DNA from: Bradyrhizobium erythrophlei
GTDB lineage: Bacteria > Pseudomonadota > Alphaproteobacteria > Rhizobiales > Xanthobacteraceae
Direction of reading: 5' to 3'
Assembly: GCF_900129425.1 (NCBI RefSeq)
Contig: NZ_LT670817.1
Location: 1,922,001-1,986,000 of the forward strand
DNA: 64,000 bases
The position numbers and the translations under genes are program-made. Below the pieces are notes generated by a model that saw only the letters and a program-made list of their open reading frames with translations, was not told the origin of the DNA and searched no databases. Below are positions 16,368-25,421 of the stretch, one piece after another; the stretch's first letter is position 1; each line of letters starts with the position of its first letter.

Positions 16368-17294
16368 ATGGCCGACAACGACGACGTTCCGTTCAACCGC
16401 AACTTTCCCTTGAAGCCCGGCGTCGTCGAGCAAGTCCGCCCTGGCGTGCGGCGGATTCTCTGCGACAATCCGAGCCCGTTCACCTTCACGGGCACGGTGA
16501 GTTACATCGTCGGAGAGGGCAAGGTCGCGATCATCGATCCCGGCCCCGCCGACGAAGCCCATGCCGCGGCGCTGCTGGACGCCGTGCGCGGCGAAACCGT
16601 GACCCATATCCTGGTCACCCACACCCACGGCGACCACTCGCCGAACACCGCGCGGATCAAGGCCGCGACCGGCGCCACCGTCTATGCCGAGGGCCCGCAT
16701 CGTGCCTCGCGGCCGCGCTACGAGAGCGAAAAGCACAATCCCGAATCCGGCGCCGACCGCGACTTCACGCCCGACATCGCCGTGCGCGACGGCGAGACCA
16801 TCGAGGGCGCGGGCTGGTCGCTGCAAGCGGTCGCGACGCCGGGTCACACCGCCAACCATCTGGCATTCGCCTGGCCGGAGCGCAAAATCTCCTTTGTCGG
16901 CGATCACGTGATGGGCTGGTCGACCTCGATCGTGGCGCCGCCGGACGGATCGATGATCGACTACATGGCCTCGCTCGAACGGCTGGCGCAGCGCAGCGAG
17001 GATTTGTATTTTTCGGGCCACGGACCGGAAATCCCGGAAGGACCGCGCTACGTGCGTTTCCTGATCCGGCACCGTCAGGCCCGTGAAGCCTCGATCCTGC
17101 ATCGTCTGGCCAAGGGGGAAGCCGATATTCCCACCATGGTGCGCGCGATCTATATCGGCATCGACCCGCGGCTGATGGGGGCTGCCGGCTATTCCGTGCT
17201 GGCGCATCTGGAGGATTTGGTCGGCCGCGGAATCGTTGCGACCGACGGCGACCCGGTGATCGGCGGGACGTACAGGCTGGCGAATGGCAAGTAG
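16368..17294 (+). CDS. metallo-beta-lactamase-fold hydrolase (LACTB2-like)
   Basis: A 308-residue protein. The metal-binding motif HTHGDH is at 85-90, followed by a later GHT (TPGHTANH), the bridging Asp in FVGDHVMG and a C-terminal histidine in FSGHGPE. A C-terminal winged-helix-like segment of about 80 residues follows (RQAREASILHRLAKGEADIP...YSVLAHLEDLVGRGIV), as in the LACTB2/BLH group, whose characterised members include an endoribonuclease. There is no signal peptide, so it is cytoplasmic. ATG 16368 directly follows a repeat and no clear ribosome site is seen. Substrate unknown. Confidence 0.9.
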   Translation: MADNDDVPFNRNFPLKPGVVEQVRPGVRRILCDNPSPFTFTGTVSYIVGEGKVAIIDPGPADEAHAAALLDAVRGETVTHILVTHTHGDHSPNTARIKAATGATVYAEGPHRASRPRYESEKHNPESGADRDFTPDIAVRDGETIEGAGWSLQAVATPGHTANHLAFAWPERKISFVGDHVMGWSTSIVAPPDGSMIDYMASLERLAQRSEDLYFSGHGPEIPEGPRYVRFLIRHRQAREASILHRLAKGEADIPTMVRAIYIGIDPRLMGAAGYSVLAHLEDLVGRGIVATDGDPVIGGTYRLANGK

Positions 17295-17371
17295 CGATAG
17301 GGAATAGGGAAGAAGGTCGAGCGCGCGCTCAGCTTTTTCCATTCGCAACTCGCCACTCGCCATTCGCCACC

Positions 17372-18223
17372 TCACTTCTTCACGACCTTCGCCGGCGTCT
17401 TGACCGGCGGCAGCGGCTTTTTCACCGGCTTGAGGCTGGTATTCTCGACGGCGGTGTTGATGTCGTCGATCAGCTTGGTGATGCGCGCGGCGTTGCTGCC
17501 GAGATCGCTTTCGAAATAGCGTGACGAGGAGCGAATATCGACCCGCGAATCCTCGCCGTCGGCCGCGACGCGGATCGAGACGTCCTCGCGAAATCCCATG
17601 ATCGGGGTCCGCGCCACCGCCTCGATGCGGCCGATGCGCCCCGGCGGCTGCGGGGCGCGCTCGTCGATCACGAGCCATTTGCGCTTTTTGACCAATTGCA
17701 GGGTGACGTCATAGGCCCGCTGTGCGGAGACTTCGAGTTCCACCGTGTCGATATCGGGATAGTACCGACGCTGCTGTTCGGCGGAATAAAGCCCGGCATA
17801 GACGGCGGAGTTGGCGCCGTCGCCGGTGCGCAGCCGGGCCAGCGCGTCGAAGCGCGGCGGATCGATCGGATCGGTGGTGATGTCGTGGATCTGCGGCAGT
17901 TTGCGATATAGCACGCCGAGATAGGCGGGATAGGCCAGCACGACCGCGTCGATCAACAGCGCCAGCAGGATGCGGCTCATGCCGCGCGAGCCGTTGTGCC
18001 AGATCGCGACAAAGGCGGCCAGCCCAACCAGGATGGAGAGGCCGGCGCAGGCCAGCGCGCCGAAGAACGTCGCCAGTGCCGGTTTCATTTCGAGGAAGTC
18101 GAAGCGGACGATCAGGATCGAGACCAGCACCGCGACCACCGAAAACACCGCCAAGTTGCGCGCCCATGAGGCGAGGCTGGACACGGGCTCCGATTGGTAG
18201 GGAGCGGAAAACCTGCGGGCCAT
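17372..18223 (-). CDS. DUF1499 membrane protein
   Basis: A 283-residue protein of unknown function. The N-terminal part has three hydrophobic segments (about 24-42, 50-72 and 86-106). The following domain of about 130 residues, with RYYPDIDTVELEVSAQRAYDVTLQLVKKRKWLVIDE and RTPIMGFREDVSIRV, matches the DUF1499 pattern. The tail is a lysine/proline-rich stretch (KPVKKPLPPVKTPAKVVKK). ATG 18223 is preceded by CGGTTA only, a weak ribosome site. The neighbours do not reveal a job; it is convergent with the metallo-hydrolase. Confidence 0.85.
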   Translation of the reverse strand: MARRFSAPYQSEPVSSLASWARNLAVFSVVAVLVSILIVRFDFLEMKPALATFFGALACAGLSILVGLAAFVAIWHNGSRGMSRILLALLIDAVVLAYPAYLGVLYRKLPQIHDITTDPIDPPRFDALARLRTGDGANSAVYAGLYSAEQQRRYYPDIDTVELEVSAQRAYDVTLQLVKKRKWLVIDERAPQPPGRIGRIEAVARTPIMGFREDVSIRVAADGEDSRVDIRSSSRYFESDLGSNAARITKLIDDINTAVENTSLKPVKKPLPPVKTPAKVVKK

Positions 18224-18347
18224 CGGTTATAATCTACCGGGTTGGAACCTGGCCCGGCGACATGCGCAGGGCTGCAAACTGTCCCGTTTGAGACCACGGA
18301 CCTGCGGCGAATTCAAGGGGACTGGTGACTGTCGGCGGGACTTCTTC

Positions 18348-18479
18348 CCTTCTCCCCTTGTGGGAGAAGGTGCCGCAGCGAAGCGGAGGCGGATGAGGGG
18401 TCTCTATCCGCGGAGACAGACCCCTCATCCGTCCGCGATGCTATGCATCGCGTCCACCTTCTCCCACAAGGGGAGAAGG
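18348..18479. repeat. large intergenic inverted repeat with perfect 25-bp arms
   Basis: The arm at 18348-18372 (starts ccttctccccttgtggg) and the arm at 18455-18479 are exact reverse complements. Each arm is itself a short palindrome. Between them lies a second inverted pair, GGATGAGGGGTCT / AGACCCCTCATCC. Folded as RNA it gives one long hairpin just past the stop of the acyl-CoA synthetase gene. Confidence 0.92.
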
Positions 18480-18490
18480 AAAGTAAAAAC

Positions 18491-20119
18491 CTAATGCGCC
18501 GCAGTCGGGAAACTGTACGCCTTGAACTGGTCGCGCAGCGCGGTCTTGAGGATCTTGCCGGTCGCGGTGTGTGGAATGCCCTCGACGAAGGCGATGTCGT
18601 CCGGCATCCACCATTTGGCGATCTTGCCATCCATGAATTTCAGGATGTCCTCGCGCGTGGCGGTCTGGCCGGCCTTGAGCTGGATGATCAGCAGCGGACG
18701 CTCGTCCCATTTGGGATGATGGATGCCGATCACGGCGGCTTCCGCGACCGCGGGATGTCCGACCGCGAGATTTTCCAGATCGATCGACGAGATCCATTCG
18801 CCGCCGGATTTGATCACGTCCTTGGAGCGATCGGTGATCCGCATATAGCCGTGCTGATCGATGGTGGCGACGTCGCCGGTGTCGAAGAAGCCGTCCTCGT
18901 CGAGAATGTTGGCATCGACGCGGAAATAGGCCTTCGAGACCGCGGGGCCCGCCACTTTCAGCCGGCCGAAGGTCTTGCCGTCCCACGGCAGCTCCTTGCC
19001 GGAATCGTCGGTGATCTTCATCTGGACGCCGAACGGCGGATAGCCTTGGGTCTGCAGGATATCGAGCCGGGCCTCGCCGGTGAGTTCGGCAAACGGAGGT
19101 TTGAGCGCGGCAAGGGTGCCGATCGGGCTCATCTCGGTCATGCCCCAGGCGTGGCGCGCCTTGACCCCCATGTCGTAGAACGCCTTGATCATCGAGCGCG
19201 GCATCGCCGAGCCGCCGCAGACCACCATTCGCAGGTGCGGCAGCTTCAGGTTGTTGGAGGCGATATGGTTGAGCAGCATCAGCCACACCGTCGGAACCCC
19301 GGCGGTATGCGTCACCTTCTCGGTCTCCAGCAGCTCGAACACCGAGGCGCCGTCGAGTTTCGCGCCCGGCAACACCAGCTTGGTGCCCATCGAGGGGGCC
19401 GAGAAAGCGATGCCCCAGCTGTTGGCATGGAACAGCGGCACCACCGGGAGCATTGTATCTCCGGCATTGGCGCCCAGCGAATCGCCGGTGTTGGCCATCA
19501 GCGCGTGCAGGACGTTGGAGCGATGCGAATACAACACGCCCTTGGGATCGCCGGTGGTGCCGGAGGTGTAACACATCGCGGCCGCGGTATTTTCGTCGAA
19601 GGTCTTCCACTTGAAGTCGCCGTCGGCTTCCGCGATCCAGTCTTCATAGGCGATCGCGTTCTTCAGCGTCGTCTGCGGCATGTGCGCCTTGTCGGTCAAC
19701 ACGACGTAGCGTTCCACGCTGGACAATTTGTCGGCGATCTTTTCCAGGATCGGCACAAAGGTGATATCGGTCATCACCACGCGGTCTTGCGCATGGTTGA
19801 CGATCCAGGCGATCTGTTCGGGAAACAACCGCGGGTTGACGGTGTGGCAGATCGCGCCGATCCCCATGATGCCGTACCAGGCTTCGAGATGGCGCCAGGT
19901 ATTCCATGCGATGGTGGCGACGCGGTCGCCGAGCTTGATGCCATCGCGATCGAGGCGTTGTGAGACCTTCAGCGCGCGATCGCGGATTTCGGCGTAATTG
20001 GTGCGATGGATGGGCCCTTCGACCGAGCGGGTGACGACTTCCTGCGTTCCATGTACCGCGGCTGCGTGCTCGATAATCCGGTGACAAAGCAAAGGCCAGT
20101 CTTGCATCAAGCCAAGCAT
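18491..20119 (-). CDS. acyl-CoA synthetase (AlkK-like, medium/long-chain)
   Basis: A 542-residue adenylate-forming enzyme that activates a fatty or related acid to its CoA thioester. It shows the phosphate loop YTSGTTGDPKG, AWGMTEMSP (A5-type motif), FDTGDVATIDQHGYMRITDRSKDVIKSGGEWIS (A7/A8) and the C-terminal lysine motif TATGKILKT. ATG 20119 is chosen: AGGAGG lies about 8 nt upstream, while longer upstream extensions overlap the divergent extensin-like gene. The order and size match AlkK/FadD3-like enzymes in Rhizobiales. It sits divergent from the extensin-like gene with only 39 nt between starts. Confidence 0.94.
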   Translation of the reverse strand: MLGLMQDWPLLCHRIIEHAAAVHGTQEVVTRSVEGPIHRTNYAEIRDRALKVSQRLDRDGIKLGDRVATIAWNTWRHLEAWYGIMGIGAICHTVNPRLFPEQIAWIVNHAQDRVVMTDITFVPILEKIADKLSSVERYVVLTDKAHMPQTTLKNAIAYEDWIAEADGDFKWKTFDENTAAAMCYTSGTTGDPKGVLYSHRSNVLHALMANTGDSLGANAGDTMLPVVPLFHANSWGIAFSAPSMGTKLVLPGAKLDGASVFELLETEKVTHTAGVPTVWLMLLNHIASNNLKLPHLRMVVCGGSAMPRSMIKAFYDMGVKARHAWGMTEMSPIGTLAALKPPFAELTGEARLDILQTQGYPPFGVQMKITDDSGKELPWDGKTFGRLKVAGPAVSKAYFRVDANILDEDGFFDTGDVATIDQHGYMRITDRSKDVIKSGGEWISSIDLENLAVGHPAVAEAAVIGIHHPKWDERPLLIIQLKAGQTATREDILKFMDGKIAKWWMPDDIAFVEGIPHTATGKILKTALRDQFKAYSFPTAAH

Positions 20120-20158
20120 ACCAACGTTCCTCCTCATCCTTATTCCCAAAGGAATTGC

Positions 20159-21289
20159 ATGAAGTTTAGCGCGGGGAAAGCGCAGCGCAAATGGCCTTGT
20201 GGCACCTTTGGCCGCACCGCAGCGGCAATATTGGTTACCACCGCAATTGTGCTGGCGACGCTTGGCGTGCAAGCCGAACCGGCGGCGGCGAAAAGACCCG
20301 CCCCCTGGCTGCAGGGGCCATGGGGCGACCTGTTCGGCCCGCACCGGCCGAAGCTGCGCCGGGCCGCGCTCCCGGCACCCGTGCCGTTACCGAAACCGCG
20401 CCCGGCACAGGCCCCCGTGATCGAGCCGGAGAAGCCGGCAGTGGCGAAACAGACGCCGCCGCCGGCCGAGCCTGAGAAGCCGGCCGAACGGGCTGCCACC
20501 GCGCCGCCGCCGCCCTCGGCCTGCCGGCTGGCGCTGACCGAGGAGATCGCCATCGCCCCCAGCATCCCCGATATCAACGGCCCCGGCGGCTGCGGCGGCG
20601 AGGATCTGGTGCGGCTGGAGGCGGTGGTGCTGCCGGACAAGCATCGGGTTGCGCTGAAGCCCGCGGCGATCCTCCGCTGCACCATGGCCTCGGCGATCGC
20701 GGACTGGATCCGCACCGACATGACCCCTTTGGCAGCGAGCCTGGGCAGCGTCGTCAGCGATCTCGACAATTTCGACTCGTTCGAATGCCGCGGCCGCAAC
20801 CGCGTGGCCGGCGCCCAGTTGTCCGAGCACGGTCGCGCCAACGCGCTCGACGTCCGCGCCCTGAAGCTCGCCGATGGCCAGTCGATCTCGCTCACCGACC
20901 GCACGGTGCCGCGCGAAGTTCGCGAGAACGTGCTGCATTCGGTGTGCGCGCGATTTACGACGGTGCTGGGACCCGGCTCGGACGGCTACCATGAGGACCA
21001 TATCCATCTCGACCTGATGGAGCGGCACAACAATTACAAAATCTGCCAGTGGGACGTGTGGGACCCGCTGCCGCGAATTGCGCCGCTGCTGCCGGCTGAG
21101 CGGCCGGATGAAGCGCCACCACGCGAAGTCGCCGCCAAATCCGACGCGGCCAAGCCCGATCCGGCGAAGTCGGATCCAGCCAAGTCAGATCCAGCCAAGT
21201 CAGACGCGGCGAGGTCAGATACTGCTGCGCCGAACGCCGGCGACACCCCGCCGTCAACGAAAAAGCGCCGGCAAAACCGGCGCTTTTGA
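20159..21289 (+). CDS. extensin-like (Extensin-like_C) exported protein
   Basis: A 376-residue envelope protein. The N-terminus has a basic stretch and a hydrophobic segment (AAAILVTTAIVLATLGVQA). A Pro/Ala/Lys-rich spacer to about residue 125 follows, then the Extensin-like_C domain with CRLALTEEIAIAPSIPDINGPGGCGG, AQLSEHGRANALDVRAL and GYHEDHIHLDL, the His/Asp pattern of this peptidoglycan-associated family. The C-terminal tail again consists of AKPDPAKSDPAKSD-type repeats. ATG 20159 follows AAAGGA. Function is inferred to be in the cell wall; the gene is convergent with an L,D-transpeptidase gene, which fits. The last codons overlap a strong hairpin. Confidence 0.88.
   Translation: MKFSAGKAQRKWPCGTFGRTAAAILVTTAIVLATLGVQAEPAAAKRPAPWLQGPWGDLFGPHRPKLRRAALPAPVPLPKPRPAQAPVIEPEKPAVAKQTPPPAEPEKPAERAATAPPPPSACRLALTEEIAIAPSIPDINGPGGCGGEDLVRLEAVVLPDKHRVALKPAAILRCTMASAIADWIRTDMTPLAASLGSVVSDLDNFDSFECRGRNRVAGAQLSEHGRANALDVRALKLADGQSISLTDRTVPREVRENVLHSVCARFTTVLGPGSDGYHEDHIHLDLMERHNNYKICQWDVWDPLPRIAPLLPAERPDEAPPREVAAKSDAAKPDPAKSDPAKSDPAKSDAARSDTAAPNAGDTPPSTKKRRQNRRF
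21261..21287. terminator. bidirectional terminator embedded in the 3' end of the extensin-like gene
   Basis: An 11-bp perfect stem (aaaagcgccgg / ccggcgctttt) with a 5-nt loop ends in a T run on either strand. It encodes the last residues of the extensin-like protein and can also stop the convergent L,D-transpeptidase transcript. Confidence 0.82.
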
Positions 21290-21321
21290 TAGATCGTCGA
21301 CCGTCGCGAGAAGCGAGGCGG

Positions 21322-22002
21322 CTACTGGACCGAGTTGCCGCCGCCTTGCAGCGCCATCTGCGAATTGTACGGCGAGTCGCCATGGTGCGGCTCGAGCACC
21401 ACCACGATGGTGCCCATCTTGACCCGGCTATACAGATCGATCACGTCCTCGTTCGTCAACCGGATGCAGCCGGAAGAGATCGACGCGCCGATATATTCCG
21501 GCTGGTTGGTGCCGTGAATCCGGAACAGGGTGTCCTTGCCGCCGGAGTAAAGATACAGCGCGCGCGAACCCATCGGATTGTCCGGCCCCGGTGGCACGAA
21601 GGTCGGCACGCCGAGCCGTTCGATTTCGCCCTTGGTCGGATGCCAGGGCGGCCACTCGGTCATGCTGCCGATCTTGGCGATGCCCGACCAGGCCATCGCT
21701 TCCTCGCCCACGGTGATGCCGTAACGGATCGCCTTGCCGTCATTGAGCACGTAATAAAGATAGTGATTGTCGGAATCGACCACGATCGAACCGGGCGCTT
21801 CCTTGCGGTGATAGTCGACGATGGCGCGGCGGAAAGGCTCGGGGATGGGAACGTTGGTGTAGCGGATCTTGGCCAGCAATTCCTTGTCGCGCGGCTTGAA
21901 GGCGTTGCTGTTGGTCGCCTCGTAGGTCGTGGTCTCCATGCATCCCGACAGCATCAGACCGGCGGCCAACACAAGTCCCAGTTTAACTTTCAGCGACGAC
22001 AT
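21322..22002 (-). CDS. L,D-transpeptidase lipoprotein (ErfK/YbiS/YnhG family)
   Basis: A 226-residue lipoprotein. The signal peptide ends in the lipobox LSGC (lipidated Cys21). The YkuD catalytic domain covers about 75-205, with HGTNQPEYIGASISSGCIRL giving the catalytic His and Cys, and a preceding GITVGEEAMAWSG segment. It would form 3-3 cross-links in peptidoglycan or attach proteins to it, acting in the periplasm. The size and lipobox are typical of the many rhizobial Ldt paralogues. It is convergent with the extensin-like gene. Confidence 0.94.
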   Translation of the reverse strand: MSSLKVKLGLVLAAGLMLSGCMETTTYEATNSNAFKPRDKELLAKIRYTNVPIPEPFRRAIVDYHRKEAPGSIVVDSDNHYLYYVLNDGKAIRYGITVGEEAMAWSGIAKIGSMTEWPPWHPTKGEIERLGVPTFVPPGPDNPMGSRALYLYSGGKDTLFRIHGTNQPEYIGASISSGCIRLTNEDVIDLYSRVKMGTIVVVLEPHHGDSPYNSQMALQGGGNSVQ

Positions 22003-22336
22003 TGTGCACTTCCGATCGAAAGCCCCGCGTTCGCGCGCAAATGCTGCGCGTCTAACGCCACGATTCCATTAATCGCATTATCGTCTAAATCGGTCACAAT
22101 TCCAGACCTTAGATGCTCGTGCCGCGCTGCGGCACGCCGGCTGTGTCTTTTTTGCCGCAAATCCGGTGGATTTCGGCTCATTTTTGGGCAGGTACGGCGC
22201 GGCGGCCGAATCAGTGCCACGCTGCCGCCGCCCCGCCGCCACAAATGCGGATCGGCGTTAACACTGGTCGTCACGCCCATGCCAGAATCTGGCTAAGTCC
22301 TGTTGGTGGGCCGCGCGCCCGGTTCCGGAGTTCCCC
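22003..22336. other. intergenic region between divergent ldt and corA genes
   Basis: 334 nt with no credible gene. A GC-rich 7-bp hairpin (gtgccgc/gcggcac) followed some 10 nt later by a T6 run lies at about 22120-22157, but no plus-strand gene precedes it. No known magnesium riboswitch pattern was recognised upstream of corA. Confidence 0.4.
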
Positions 22337-23317
22337 ATGCTGTCGGTATTCGTCCCTGCCGAAACCTCGCTGAAAAAAGTCGCCAGCGCCGATCTTTCCG
22401 CGCTGCCGGAGAGCGCGGTCTGGATCGACCTCGTGAAGCCGACCGCGGTGGAGGACCACGCCGTGGAGCGGCTGGCCGGGATTGCGGTGCCGACCCGGGA
22501 GGACATGCAGGAGATCGAGATTTCCAGCCGGCTCTATATCGAGAGGGGCGCCCGCTACATGACGGCCACCCTGATGTGCGACGCCGACACCGAGAATCCG
22601 CGCACCACGGCGGTGACCTTCATTCTCGCCAACCACCGCCTGGTGACGGTGCGCTACGACGCGCCGAAGCCGTTCGTGCTGGTGGAGCACAAGCTGGCGC
22701 GCGCCTGCCCATCGGGCGTTACCGGCGAAATGGTGCTGATGGAACTGCTGGACGCGGTGATCGACCGCAACGCCGATATTCTGGAGCGCGCCGGCAGCGA
22801 CATGGACAATATCAGCCATCATATTTTCGAGCCCGAGGGCGCCGCGCGCACCGGCCACGCCAAGCGCTATTCCGACATCCTGATCGCGATCGGCCGCAAG
22901 GGCGATCTCACCTCCAAGGTCCGGGAAAGCCTGGTTTCGATCGGGCGGGTGGTGACCTTCGTCGCCGCCGCGGTCGACGGCGTCAAATGGTCCAAGGACA
23001 TGCGCGAGCAGCTCAAAACCATGCAGCGCGACGTCACCTCGCTGACCGACCACGCCTCCTATCTCTCCAACAAGATCACTTTTGTGCTGGACGCGATGCT
23101 CGGCGTCGTCAATCTCGAGCAGAACAACATCATCAAGCTGTTTTCGGTGATGGCGGTGGTTTTGATGCCGCCGACCCTGATCGCCTCGATCTACGGCATG
23201 AATTTCAAGATCATGCCGGAACTGGAATGGACGCACGGCTACCCGCTGGCACTGATCATGATGCTGCTCGCCGCGGTCGGACCTTACGTGTTTTTCAAGT
23301 GGAAGAAGTGGTTGTAG
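22337..23317 (+). CDS. corA: CorA-type magnesium/cobalt transporter
   Basis: A 326-residue inner-membrane channel. The long cytoplasmic N-terminal domain and a stalk helix (SLTDHASYLSNKITFVLDAMLGVVNLEQNN) lead to two C-terminal membrane segments. The signature YGMNF lies between them, and the protein ends in the basic FKWKKWL. It imports Mg2+, and possibly Co2+ or Ni2+, as a pentamer. GGAG precedes ATG 22337. It stands alone, divergent from the L,D-transpeptidase gene. Confidence 0.95.
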   Translation: MLSVFVPAETSLKKVASADLSALPESAVWIDLVKPTAVEDHAVERLAGIAVPTREDMQEIEISSRLYIERGARYMTATLMCDADTENPRTTAVTFILANHRLVTVRYDAPKPFVLVEHKLARACPSGVTGEMVLMELLDAVIDRNADILERAGSDMDNISHHIFEPEGAARTGHAKRYSDILIAIGRKGDLTSKVRESLVSIGRVVTFVAAAVDGVKWSKDMREQLKTMQRDVTSLTDHASYLSNKITFVLDAMLGVVNLEQNNIIKLFSVMAVVLMPPTLIASIYGMNFKIMPELEWTHGYPLALIMMLLAAVGPYVFFKWKKWL

Positions 23318-23487
23318 CGCTTCAAGCTCTTCGCGCAAAGCAGGACGAGGTTAAGAAACTACGTCTCGCATTGAGTACAGGGCATCGCATCGGTGCCTCA
23401 ATTTCTCCCGTAAAATTTGAGCGTTGCGCTGAACGTTTGAGCGAACCCTTTCTGTCATAACACTGTCTCACGTCGCGAGGGACAGCA

Positions 23488-23697
23488 ATGGTTGAGAAAG
23501 TCATAACCCGAGGACGCAACGTCGTCGATTTCGCTCGCTATCAACAGGGCGGCAAAGCGTCTGCGATGTCGGCGCGGGCCTGCCGGCATTGCGGCGCGGC
23601 GCTGTCGGAGGGCGAACGCGAAGACGAATGCTCCGGCGCCCTCAACACCGAGGCGCCGCGCCTGCACGAGGCGCCGCGCAAGTTTTATGCGGATTGA
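23488..23697 (+). CDS. small protein with a CxxC motif, unknown function
   Basis: A 69-residue cytoplasmic protein. The basic start (MVEKVITRGRNVVDFARY) is followed by ACRHCGAALSEGEREDEC, with cysteines in CxxC plus a later Cys, suggesting a small zinc-binding or redox site. GAGGGA lies 6 nt before ATG 23488, and codon use is GC3-rich like neighbours. I know of no named family; similar short proteins are annotated as hypothetical in rhizobia. The 170 nt between corA and this gene hold no other coding frame. Confidence 0.65.
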   Translation: MVEKVITRGRNVVDFARYQQGGKASAMSARACRHCGAALSEGEREDECSGALNTEAPRLHEAPRKFYAD

Positions 23698-23762
23698 GTT
23701 CCACGTGTGGCGATTCGATCTCGCTTCATAGGATGGGCAGCAAAGTGGCAACACAAACGCGC

Positions 23763-23855
23763 TGTCATTGCCGGGCTTGACCCGGCAATCCATCGATCAT
23801 TGTAAAAGTTTTGTCGAAGAAGATGGATCACCGGGTCAAGCCCGGTGATGACGGC
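23763..23855. repeat. interspersed palindromic repeat (GTCATTGCCGGGCTTGACCCGG type)
   Basis: Inverted copies of GTCATTGCCGGGCTTGACCC / GGGTCAAGCCCGGTGATGAC around a 40-nt less conserved centre. Same family as 24641, 29664, 30383 and 46057. Confidence 0.85.
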
Positions 23856-23865
23856 TCGACTGCGG

Positions 23866-24621
23866 CTACACGTGCTGGCCGCCGTTGATATGGATCTCGG
23901 CGCCGTTGACGTAGGAACTGGTCTCCGTGCACAGCACGTAGATGATCTTCGCAACTTCGTCCGGCGTGCCGAGCCGGTGCAGCGGGATCTGCTCGGCGAC
24001 GATCTTCTCGGTGCCCGGAGACAGGATCGAGGTGTCGATCTCGCCCGGTGCGATCGAATTGACGCGAATGCCGACGCGGCCGAAATCTGACGCCATCTCG
24101 CGAGTCAGGGAAGCCAGCGCCGCCTTCGAGGTCGCGTAGGCCGCGCCCGCGAATGGATGCACACGCGAGCCCGCGATCGAGGTGACGTTGACCACCGAGC
24201 CCTTGGTGGCCTTCAGTTCCTCGATCAGCCCGCGCGCCATCATGATCGGCGCGAAGAAATTGACCCGGAACACATGGCTCCAGGTGTCGATGTCGGTGTC
24301 GATCGAGCCAAGCCGTCCACCGCCGGCGGCCTTCGGCGAAATGGCGGCGTTGTTGACCAGCGCATGCAGCGTGCCGCCTTCCAGCCGCTCGCGGATTTCG
24401 GAAATCGCCCGCGTGGTGTCGGCGTGGTCGGCGAAGTCGACCTGGATGTGATCCTCGGGGCCGGCGCCCCACGGGCATTCCTCGGGGAAGGGATGCCGCG
24501 AGCAGGTGATGACGCGCCAGCCAGCCGAGGAAAAGCGGATCGCGGTGGCATGGCCGATGCCGCGGCTGGCTCCGGTCAGAAGCAGCGTTCGCCGCGGTCC
24601 ATTGTGGGTCGCATTCGGCAT
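23866..24621 (-). CDS. SDR-family oxidoreductase
   Basis: A 251-residue short-chain dehydrogenase/reductase. The cofactor glycine motif TGASRGIG is at about 17-24; NNAA and the catalytic YATSK (Tyr-x3-Lys) follow, with the upstream Ser in VNVTSIAGS. The C-terminal APGEIDTSIL...YVNGAEIHINGGQ is typical of classical SDRs of the 3-oxoacyl-ACP reductase type. It would use NAD(P)H on an unknown alcohol or ketone. Flanked by intergenic repeats on both sides; monocistronic. Confidence 0.92.
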   Translation of the reverse strand: MPNATHNGPRRTLLLTGASRGIGHATAIRFSSAGWRVITCSRHPFPEECPWGAGPEDHIQVDFADHADTTRAISEIRERLEGGTLHALVNNAAISPKAAGGGRLGSIDTDIDTWSHVFRVNFFAPIMMARGLIEELKATKGSVVNVTSIAGSRVHPFAGAAYATSKAALASLTREMASDFGRVGIRVNSIAPGEIDTSILSPGTEKIVAEQIPLHRLGTPDEVAKIIYVLCTETSSYVNGAEIHINGGQHV

Positions 24622-24640
24622 AAACGGTTCTCTCGATCTC

Positions 24641-24758
24641 CGTTATGCCCGGCCTTGTGCCGGGCATCCACGTTTTCAAAACTGGCCGCGAGTAAAGACA
24701 TGGATGGCCGGGACATTAGCTTGAAGACGCGCTTCGCGCTTTGGTCCGGCCATGACGG
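24641..24758. repeat. interspersed palindromic repeat (GCCCGGC type)
   Basis: Inverted TTATGCCCGGCCTTGTGCCGG and GGTCCGGCCATGACGG ends around a variable centre, between pdxH and the SDR gene. Same family as the copy at 23763. Confidence 0.8.
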
Positions 24759-24764
24759 TTTACT

Positions 24765-25406
24765 CTATGGATAAAGCCGCGTCTTCGACCATGGCTGGTC
24801 CGGGCCTGCGCGGCGGAACTCGATGCGGTCGTGCAGGCGGAACGGACGGTCGTGCCAGAACTCGAACTGCACGGGCGCGATGCGCCAGCCGCTCCAGCCC
24901 GGCGGCCGCGGCACCTCGCCGAGGATGTGCCTGGCTGCGACGGTCGCGATCGCCTGTTCGAAGGCGAAGCGGCTTTCCAGCGGTTGCGATTGCTTGCTTG
25001 CCCAGGCGCCGATCTGGGCCTGCTTCGGCCGTGTCGCGAAATAGGCGTCGGCTTCGGCCGCGGTGACCGGCGACACGTTGCCGCGGATACGGACCTGTCG
25101 GCGCAGCGACTTCCAGTGAAACAGTAAAGCCGCCTTAGGATTTGCGGCGAGTTCGCGGCCCTTTTGACTGGCGATATGGCTATAGAAGACAAAACCGTCG
25201 GCGTCATAGCCCTTCATCAGCACCATCCGGACGTCGGGCAGGCCATCGGCGTCGACGGTGGCCAGCGACATGGCGTTGGGATCGTTGGGTTCGGCCTTCA
25301 CGGCTTCAGCGAACCAGTCGCCGAACAGCCCAAACGGCTCCTCGGCCGCGGTGAAATCACCGGATGTTAACGCTGTGGGGTGTTTGATGGAGGTCGTGTC
25401 GGTCAT
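24765..25406 (-). CDS. pdxH: pyridoxamine 5'-phosphate oxidase
   Basis: A 213-residue FMN enzyme that oxidises pyridoxamine or pyridoxine 5'-phosphate to pyridoxal phosphate. Family segments seen are AMSLATVDADGLPDVRMVLMKGYDADGF, FYSHIASQKGRELAANPKAALLFHWKSLRRQVRIRG (FMN and substrate contacts), SRFAFEQ and the C-terminal PDQPWSKTRLYP with the substrate-binding arginine. Length is as expected. The gene is divergent from the lipoprotein gene starting at 25422. Confidence 0.96.
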   Translation of the reverse strand: MTDTTSIKHPTALTSGDFTAAEEPFGLFGDWFAEAVKAEPNDPNAMSLATVDADGLPDVRMVLMKGYDADGFVFYSHIASQKGRELAANPKAALLFHWKSLRRQVRIRGNVSPVTAAEADAYFATRPKQAQIGAWASKQSQPLESRFAFEQAIATVAARHILGEVPRPPGWSGWRIAPVQFEFWHDRPFRLHDRIEFRRAGPDQPWSKTRLYP

Positions 25407-25421
25407 TCAGGGAGTTCCGAG

